Source: Flexifilum sp963727545
Lineage (GTDB): Bacteria > Chloroflexota > Anaerolineae > Aggregatilineales > Phototrophicaceae
DNA: 64,000 nucleotides
Reading direction: 5' to 3'
Assembly (NCBI GenBank): GCA_963727545.1
Contig: CAVSGS010000005.1
Coordinates: 248,001-312,000 of the forward strand
The position numbers and the translations under genes are program-made. The notes below the pieces were generated by a model. That model was not told the origin of the DNA. It made no database searches and worked only from the letters and a program-made list of their open reading frames with translations. Numbering within the stretch: the stretch's first letter is position 1; every line of letters begins with the position of its first letter. This document shows positions 58,864 through 64,000 of this stretch, one piece after another.

Positions 58864-59802
58864 TCAATCCTCAGTTCTGCTTTGTTCTTCGGCTAAGCGC
58901 TTGATTTTGCCCAGCGTCTCGTACCAGCTAATCTCGCTCAAGCCGAGTTTCTCGCGGATCGCGTTGGGGTCGACGTCGGCGCGGTAATCGCGGACGGCGC
59001 TGGTCCAGCGCAGCATCTCGAACGAAATCTTGGCGTCGAGGTCCGCGCTGCGCCCCAAGTCTTCGAGGATGTATTCGAGATTGCGCGCCGTGCAGGTGAT
59101 CAGCGTGTTCTTGGGCGTGTACTGCGCTAAATACTCGTCCAGCAGCGGCAGCCACGCCGCGTCGAGCGGGATCAGCCGCTCTTTGTAGACCTGCTTAGCG
59201 TTCTGGTGCTTGACCTTGAGAGTCGGCGGCGTGCCTTCGCGGATCACGTCGGCAGGCGTCAGGCGCATGGTCTCGCTTTTTTTGATGCCGGTGTCGAGCA
59301 GCAGTCGAAACAGCAGTTCCGGGCGCGCATCGGGTTTCTCACCACGCCGGAGCTTGCTCGCCGCCTCGATCACCCGGCACACTTCACCCGGCGCGAGAAT
59401 CACCGCCAGCGGCGCAGGACCGGATCGCTGCAAGACCGCTTTCGCCGGGTCGTGCGGAATCGCGCCGACTTCGTGCAGCCATTTGAAGAAGACCTTCATG
59501 GTCGTCACCCGGCGCGCATAAGTCTTGCGACTGCACGACACGCCGCGCCGGTGCTCCATCCAGTCGAGGAATTCATTCAAGCCAGACGTATTTGCCGCGC
59601 CGATTTCGGTCTCGCCGCCGCAGTGCTCGATCATCAATTGCAGGTCGGACGTGAACGATTTCACCGTATGTTCCGACTTGCCCTCCCGCAGCAAATAGCG
59701 CTGAAACAATGTCACCGTATCGCGCAGGCGGGTATGCGGATTCAGGTCATCATCGGAGGTTGGAAGCGTGGGAAACAGCGGCATCTGCCGGATGTCCGAC
59801 AT
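58864..59802 (-). CDS. Tyrosine-recombinase-fold protein with degenerate active site
   Basis: 312 residues. The N-terminal SAM-like core-binding domain is well kept (LFQRYLLREGKSEHTVKSFTSDLQLMIEH, TYARRVTTMKVFFKWLHEVGAI). In the catalytic domain the active residues are changed: TGLRxSE reads TGIKKSE (Arg to Lys), HxLRHT reads SFEMLRWT (both His lost, Arg kept), LGHSSI reads LGLSEI, and the expected Tyr position is not Tyr, though SWYETL has one nearby. It probably binds DNA but does not recombine it in the usual manner. Start at 59802 chosen over an ATG 9 bp upstream for GAGG spacing. No att sites seen. Confidence 0.82.
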   Translation of the reverse strand: MSDIRQMPLFPTLPTSDDDLNPHTRLRDTVTLFQRYLLREGKSEHTVKSFTSDLQLMIEHCGGETEIGAANTSGLNEFLDWMEHRRGVSCSRKTYARRVTTMKVFFKWLHEVGAIPHDPAKAVLQRSGPAPLAVILAPGEVCRVIEAASKLRRGEKPDARPELLFRLLLDTGIKKSETMRLTPADVIREGTPPTLKVKHQNAKQVYKERLIPLDAAWLPLLDEYLAQYTPKNTLITCTARNLEYILEDLGRSADLDAKISFEMLRWTSAVRDYRADVDPNAIREKLGLSEISWYETLGKIKRLAEEQSRTED

Positions 59803-59872
59803 ACTGCACATCCTCAGTGTTCAATCATGCCTTAACCTAGCACAAATGGTCTATATCTGTCAAGCGATTGAC

Positions 59873-60697
59873 TCAGCGGCGATCCGTCCAGTCGGGGCTG
59901 CCATAGACTTCAGCGGTGAAACGCTCGACCTCACCCCACTCACGAGCAGACAACTCCCCCGGCGTCAGGTCGAGATCGAGCGTCTGACGGAAGCCCGCGG
60001 CGACCGTCGCGGCGGCGGTCTGCCAGTCGATCACAGTTCCGGTCACGTCCGCCAGTGTCGCAGCACGTCCGCGCACTTGATCCTTCGCCGCGATCCGCTC
60101 AGCCTCGCTGGCATAGTAGAGAACGTCGCAGATCCGGGTAATGTCACCCCAAAGCGGGAGCGTGCCGTGCTGGAGCAAGCCCTCGCGCCGCCGAACCTGC
60201 GCGCTGCCGACCAACTTGCGCCCGTCCACCGTGATTTCGTAGTGCGAGGGCGTCTCGAAGCACACCGGACTGGGTGCAGCGTTCGCGCCTTCAGCCGCGC
60301 GATCGGCGTGGGGATGCGCACCGAGCACTTCCAGCGCTGCCAACAGCGCCATGCTGATCCGGCGGTAGCTCTCGACCACGCTGATCCGCGCCAATGGGTG
60401 ATCGGCAGGCAAGGCAACGCTGTAAGTCAGTTCGTCGGCGTGGAGGATGGCACGCCCGCCAGTCGGACGGCGAACAATCCCCCAACCCCGCGCCGCCAGT
60501 CGATCCGCATCGGCTTCGCGAGCGTGCTGCCCGTAACCCAGCGATAAGCACGGCGGCATCCAGCCGTAAAAGCGCAGCGTCGGCGGCGCATCGCCCGCCG
60601 AGACCGCCGCCAGAATCGCCGCATCGACCGCCATGTTGCGCGCACCATTGGCTGCACCCAGCGTCGGCTGATCGTAGATCAAGCGCCATTGACGCAC
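59873..60697 (-). CDS. Lipoate-protein ligase/octanoyltransferase (BPL/LplA/LipM family)
   Basis: 274 residues. Transfers octanoate or lipoate to a Lys of carrier proteins such as GcvH or E2 subunits. Motifs: RNMAVDAAILAAV, FYGWMPPCLSLGYGQ, GWGIVRRPTGGRAILHADELTYSV (RRxTGGR site near residue 77), and CFETPSHYEITVDGRKLVGSAQVRR with the Cys typical of LipM and the conserved Lys of GRKLVGSAQ near 168. Whether it is LipM (octanoyltransferase) or LplA cannot be settled by eye. Divergent from the LCP gene, whose promoter -35 overlaps its start. Confidence 0.9.
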   Translation of the reverse strand: MRQWRLIYDQPTLGAANGARNMAVDAAILAAVSAGDAPPTLRFYGWMPPCLSLGYGQHAREADADRLAARGWGIVRRPTGGRAILHADELTYSVALPADHPLARISVVESYRRISMALLAALEVLGAHPHADRAAEGANAAPSPVCFETPSHYEITVDGRKLVGSAQVRRREGLLQHGTLPLWGDITRICDVLYYASEAERIAAKDQVRGRAATLADVTGTVIDWQTAAATVAAGFRQTLDLDLTPGELSAREWGEVERFTAEVYGSPDWTDRR

Positions 60698-60717
60698 AAT
60701 TCACCCCTGCCTATACT
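60689..60717 (+). promoter_or_regulatory. Promoter of the LCP gene
   Basis: TTGACG (60689-60694), 17-bp spacer, TATACT (60712-60717), 22 bp before the ATG at 60739. The -35 overlaps the first codons of the divergent ligase gene. Confidence 0.75.
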
Positions 60718-60738
60718 GATTCGAGTCTTGAAGGAAAA

Positions 60739-62103
60739 ATGGTCACACTCATGTTTGATTTCGAGTCGGATCGAGACGATCCGCGTTTTGCTCGCCCTAA
60801 CGAAAATACCGACCCGGCAGCGACTCAGCAGCAAGTGCCTGCCAGCCCGGTCACGCAGCAGCGCCAGCCCGCCGTCATTATAAACGATAGCCGTCGAACT
60901 GAGGGCAGCGCTGAAGCACAAGCCATCCCGATTCCCCCGCCGCTCCCGGCACCGCAGCCGCCGCGCGGAAACACCCGCGAGCGTCCTCAAGGGCGCGCGC
61001 CGCGCCAACGTGCCCCCAAAGCCAAACGCAGCGACTGGGTCTGGTTGATGCTGGCTGCGGCGCTCATTCTGGTGTTCAGTGTCACGGGGATCGGTCTCGC
61101 CGCGCTTGTTCAACGCTAACCGGGACAGCAGCGGCTCAAGCCACCTGAACCGACCGCACCCGACATCGCCGCGCTACCGACGCCGGTCGATGCCCGTACC
61201 CGCTACGAACCAAGCTCGATCCAGAGCGGGCAGACGGTGACGCTCGACGATGGCGAGGAGATCACGCTCAAAGCGTGGGATGGCACCTCGCGCCTGAACC
61301 TGCTGCTGCTCGGCATCGACCGTCGCCCCGGCGAAACCGGACTCGCCTATCGCACCGACACGATCATGATCGTCAGCCTTGACCCGAAAACCCATTCCGT
61401 CGGGCTGCTGAGCATCCCGCGCGACCTTTACGTCCAACTGCCCGGCTACAGCGCCAAGCAGCGGATCAACACAGCGCTCCCGCTCGGCGAGCAGCAGCGC
61501 GCTGGTTACGGTCCCACGCTGGCGATGCAAACCGTCCAGATGAACATCGGGATGCCGATCAACGACTACGTGATCGCCGACTTCAACGCGCTGATCAAGC
61601 TGGTCGATACCATCGGCGGCATCGACGTCGACGTGCCCGCGCCGATCGCCGACTACAATTTCCCCGACATGGGCTACGGCTATGACCCGTTGGTGCTGAG
61701 CGCGGGGTTGCAGCACCTCGACGGCTACACCGCTCAAAAATATGCCCGGACCCGGCACGGTGACAGCGACTTCGACCGCGCCCGCCGCCAGCAGCAGGTC
61801 TTGTTCGCTATCCGCGACCGCGTGCTGAGCCTCGATGCGCTGCCCCAGTTGATTCTGCAAGCGCCGAGCCTGTATGCCTCGGTCAGTCAGAACGTCAGCA
61901 CCGGGCTGACACTCGACCAGATGATTTCGCTGGCGCTGTGGCTCAAAGACCTACCCGCCGAGAACATCACCACCGGCGTGATCGACCAGCACTACGTCAC
62001 CGACTACACGACCGACGACGGCGCTGAGGTGCTCGTCCCCTACCCGAACACGCTGCCCAACTTGCTCACGCAGGTCTTCGGCAGCGATTACGCCGTCCAG
62101 TAG
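60739..62103 (+). CDS. LytR-CpsA-Psr (LCP) family protein interrupted by an in-frame TAA
   Basis: LCP proteins attach polymers such as teichoic acids or capsule to the cell wall. From the ATG at 60739 (AAGGA upstream) the protein has a Pro/Arg-rich cytoplasmic part, then a transmembrane helix (about 103-124, DWVWLMLAAALILVFSVTGIGLA), and a TAA at codon 127 (61117-61119). The same frame continues without break: LNLLLLGIDRRPGETGLAYRTDTIMIVSLD, LLSIPRDLYVQLPG and KYARTRHGDSDFDRARRQQQVL, giving a normal LCP domain. A GTG at 61237 could restart a soluble fragment. A substitution (for example TAC or CAA to TAA) or sequence error is the simplest explanation. 454 codons overall. Confidence 0.85.
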
Positions 62104-62118
62104 CCAGATAGTTTATTC

Positions 62119-62147
62119 GTAGGGGCAGAACTGAGTTCTGCTCCTAC
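62119..62147. repeat. GTAGGGGC palindrome with core AGAAC/GTTCT
   Basis: GTAGGGGCAGAAC (62119-62131), TGA, GTTCTGCTCCTAC (62135-62147): one mismatch in the arms, core self-complementary. Confidence 0.75.
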
Positions 62148-62675
62148 CTCCGTCACATTCATTGGTTGAATCAAAAGCGCTGACTACCACGCCCCAGTTT
62201 TTCAACTCGGTACTCGGTACTCAGCACTCGGTACTTCAAAAAAGTCCTGCTATGCCGTGTGTGCGATGTTTTGAACCTGCTTTCGCAGGGTGGGGACTAT
62301 CACGGCGATGGGGTCTTGGCGCGAGCCTATCACCTTACCGCCAGAGTTTAGTCCCCCTCAAAGGGGTGTTGGCTCAAAACCCGGCGCGACATCACGCGCA
62401 CAGCAGGTTGATTCTGTTATACCAGCGGCGTTGAGAGGTGTAAAGGGTGAGCTGACCGAATTTATCCCGTTTTTAACAAAGAAAACAAAACATTAAAGCT
62501 GCGATGACTCATCCTTCTAGGCGGTGATTTTGAGCTAGAAAATTGCAGATCAACCGCGCGCTAATTTGCGCGAGCCTCGTGGAATTTCTGGGGGCGTTGA
62601 TTTTGGTATCCGGCGGCGGAATCGTCCCCGGGCTGACACAAGTCGCACTGTTTCGCCCCGTCGCCAAACCGGTAT

Positions 62676-62711
62676 TCGAGTAGAGCACATTCGCGAATGT
62701 GCTCTACTCGA
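62676..62711. terminator. Perfect 36-bp palindrome downstream of catalase
   Basis: CGAGTAGAGCACATTCG (62677-62693) is followed without spacer by its exact inverse, with one more T-A pair outside. It is 17 bp past the catalase stop. It may stop transcription from both sides, but lacks a T-run; arms GTAGAGCAC/GTGCTCTAC make it a possible variant of the GTAGGGGC family. Confidence 0.6.
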
Positions 62712-62728
62712 TTGCATTACGCAGATGC

Positions 62729-64000
62729 CTAATCCATGCTCGGTTCGGCTGCGGTCGGCACCGGCAGCCCCAAACCTTCGGCGACGCCGCGCCCGTAAGC
62801 CGGATCCGCCTTGTAGAAGTGGACAATCTGCCGCTCTTGGATGTACTGCGGGATGCCCTTCATGCTGCCGACGATGTTCTCGATCAGCCGCGCTTTCTCG
62901 TCCGCATTCATCAGGCGGAATAGATTTCCGGGCTGCGTGTAATCGTCGTTGCCGTCACGATGATTGTAGCGATCGCCATCACCGTCAACCGGGAACGGCG
63001 GCTCGGCGACCGACGGGTCTTGGACGGGACCACCCATGCTGTTCGGCTCGTAGTTGGGCGCGCCGCCGAAATTCCCGTTGTGGCTCATGAAGCCGTCGCG
63101 CTGGTAGTGATTGACCGGCGCATGCGGTTGGTTGACCGGCAGCGTCTCGTAGTTAACGCCTAAGCGATAGCGATGCGCGTCGGTGTACGCCATGATCCGT
63201 CCTTGCAGCATCTTGTCCGGCGAGAAGCTGATGCCGGGGATGATGTTGGAGGGCGCAAACGCCGACTGCTCGACTTCGGCGAAGTAGTTCTCAGGATTGC
63301 GGTTGAGTTCGACAATCCCGACTTCGATCAGCGGGAAGTCGGCGTGGGGCCAGACCTTCGTCAAGTCAAACGGATTGTAGGGGAACTGCGCCGCCTGCTC
63401 GTCGGTCATGACCTGAATCGACATCTTCCACTTCGGGTATTCCCCGTGCTCGATGGCGTAGTACAGGTCTTGGGTGGCGTAGTCAGGGTTCGACCCCGCC
63501 AGCGTCTCGGCATCGCCCGCCATCAGGTTCTTGATGCCCTGCATCGTCTTGACGTGGAACTTGACCCAGATACGCTCATTATTGGCGTTGATCAGGCTGT
63601 AGGTGTGGCTGCCGTAACCGTTCATGTAGCGGAAGCCGTCGGGCGTACCACGATCACTGAACAGGATCGTCACCTGATGCAGCAACTCCGGCGAGAGCGA
63701 CCAGAAATCCCACATCATCGTCGGTGACTTGAGGTTCGTCGCCGGTTCGCGCTTCTGCGTATGGATGAAGTCAGGGAATTTGAGCGGGTCGCGGATGAAG
63801 AAGACCGGCGTATTGTTCCCAACCAAGTCCCAGTTGCCGTCTTCTGTATAGTACTTCATGGCAAAACCACGCGGGTCGCGCGCCGTATCCGCCGATCCCT
63901 TCTCACCTCCGACGGTCGAGAAGCGGAAGAAGCATTCGGTCTTTTTGCCGACTTCGCTAAAAACGACCGCCTTGCTGTATTTCGTGATGTCGTTAGTGAC
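62729..64000 (-). CDS. Heme catalase, 5' end beyond the window
   Basis: Breaks down hydrogen peroxide. The frame is open to the last base of the window: FFRFSTVGGEKGSADTARDPRGFAMKYYTEDGNWDLVGNN is the highly conserved catalase core. FIRDPLKFPDFIHTQKREP and the proximal heme-binding Tyr in GRIMAYTDAHRYRLG are present, as is NHYQRDGFM. The visible 424 codons correspond to about residues 60-480 of a small-subunit (clade 3) enzyme; the distal catalytic His lies outside. Ends TAG at 62729. No truncation other than the window edge. Confidence 0.95.
   Translation of the reverse strand, partial: VTNDITKYSKAVVFSEVGKKTECFFRFSTVGGEKGSADTARDPRGFAMKYYTEDGNWDLVGNNTPVFFIRDPLKFPDFIHTQKREPATNLKSPTMMWDFWSLSPELLHQVTILFSDRGTPDGFRYMNGYGSHTYSLINANNERIWVKFHVKTMQGIKNLMAGDAETLAGSNPDYATQDLYYAIEHGEYPKWKMSIQVMTDEQAAQFPYNPFDLTKVWPHADFPLIEVGIVELNRNPENYFAEVEQSAFAPSNIIPGISFSPDKMLQGRIMAYTDAHRYRLGVNYETLPVNQPHAPVNHYQRDGFMSHNGNFGGAPNYEPNSMGGPVQDPSVAEPPFPVDGDGDRYNHRDGNDDYTQPGNLFRLMNADEKARLIENIVGSMKGIPQYIQERQIVHFYKADPAYGRGVAEGLGLPVPTAAEPSMD

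Larger units (their letters stand above)
62104..62728. other. Noncoding region between LCP and catalase genes
   Basis: 625 bp with no convincing gene. It contains a GTAGGGGC palindrome (62119-62147), degenerate ACTCGGTACTCAGCACT units (62207-62237), and a perfect 36-bp palindrome (62676-62711). A short open frame at 62162-62434 has no family features. Confidence 0.7.

Noticed and set aside
62162..62434. Open frame of 90 codons in the LCP-catalase spacer
   Set aside because: Composed of repeat-derived sequence with no motif, no good ribosome binding site and no plausible fold.

Overview
The window is GC-rich bacterial chromosome, densely coded and almost entirely core metabolism. Gene content suggests a Chloroflexota (Anaerolineae-like) bacterium: an AroK-AroB fusion, RicT, an RqcH/NFACT protein, a leaderless BtuF-like protein, F420-type luciferase-fold oxidoreductase, ctaA/ctaB with a membrane cytochrome c, SH3/LCP envelope proteins, and intergenic palindromes of the GTAGGGGC type. 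This placement is inference from gene content; no rRNA or tRNA gene is visible. I found no CRISPR array, no transposase and no prophage.

Layout. 1-9.3 kb: end of a PucR regulator, a large glutamate synthase (gltB) with a clear terminator, a tiny membrane protein and three glycosyltransferases. 9.3-13.5 kb: ester cyclase and TetR regulator facing away from each other, PPK2, a membrane protein and rqcH. 13.6-16.5 kb: cytochrome c, heme O and heme A synthases. 16.6-23.7 kb: histidine kinase, metal-receptor protein, purA, M20 amidohydrolase, PIG-L deacetylase, ricT. 23.9-26.6 kb: lysC and glnA, converging and overlapping. 26.7-49 kb: a very long co-directional block on the minus strand holding the complete route from DAHP to chorismate, on to tyrosine (aroH, tyrA) and tryptophan (trpE,G,D,C,F,B,A). 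49.4-52.2 kb: a small accessory stretch (AT-rich sulfotransferase, RibD-C/DHFR-like protein, AraC regulator) bounded by a duplicated polX 5' end. 52.3-64 kb: polX, SH3 protein, ligA, rlmI-like methyltransferase, VOC protein, a catalytically degenerate tyrosine recombinase, lipoate/octanoate ligase, LCP protein and the end of a catalase.

The most interesting signals are regulatory RNAs. The aromatic operon (aroH-aroF-tyrA-aroA-aroE-aroC-aroKB-osmC) has a strong promoter, a 27-codon leader ORF with eight Tyr/Phe codons among nine, a hairpin that folds across those codons, and an intrinsic terminator just before aroH: a complete transcription attenuator. About 11 kb upstream the trp operon has a different device, a T-box riboswitch with a UGG (Trp) specifier, terminator and antiterminator. 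Thus two neighbouring branches of one pathway appear to be controlled by two separate tRNA-charging sensors.

Two further themes run through the window. Intergenic DNA is rich in palindromes (fixed outer arms, changing but self-complementary cores), MITE-like inverted-repeat elements and degenerate repeats. Also, ten or so genes, including essential ones such as purA, trpF and aroC, carry single-base frame breaks, nearly all of them one extra base. That pattern fits assembly error better than gene decay, so these genes are annotated across the break.
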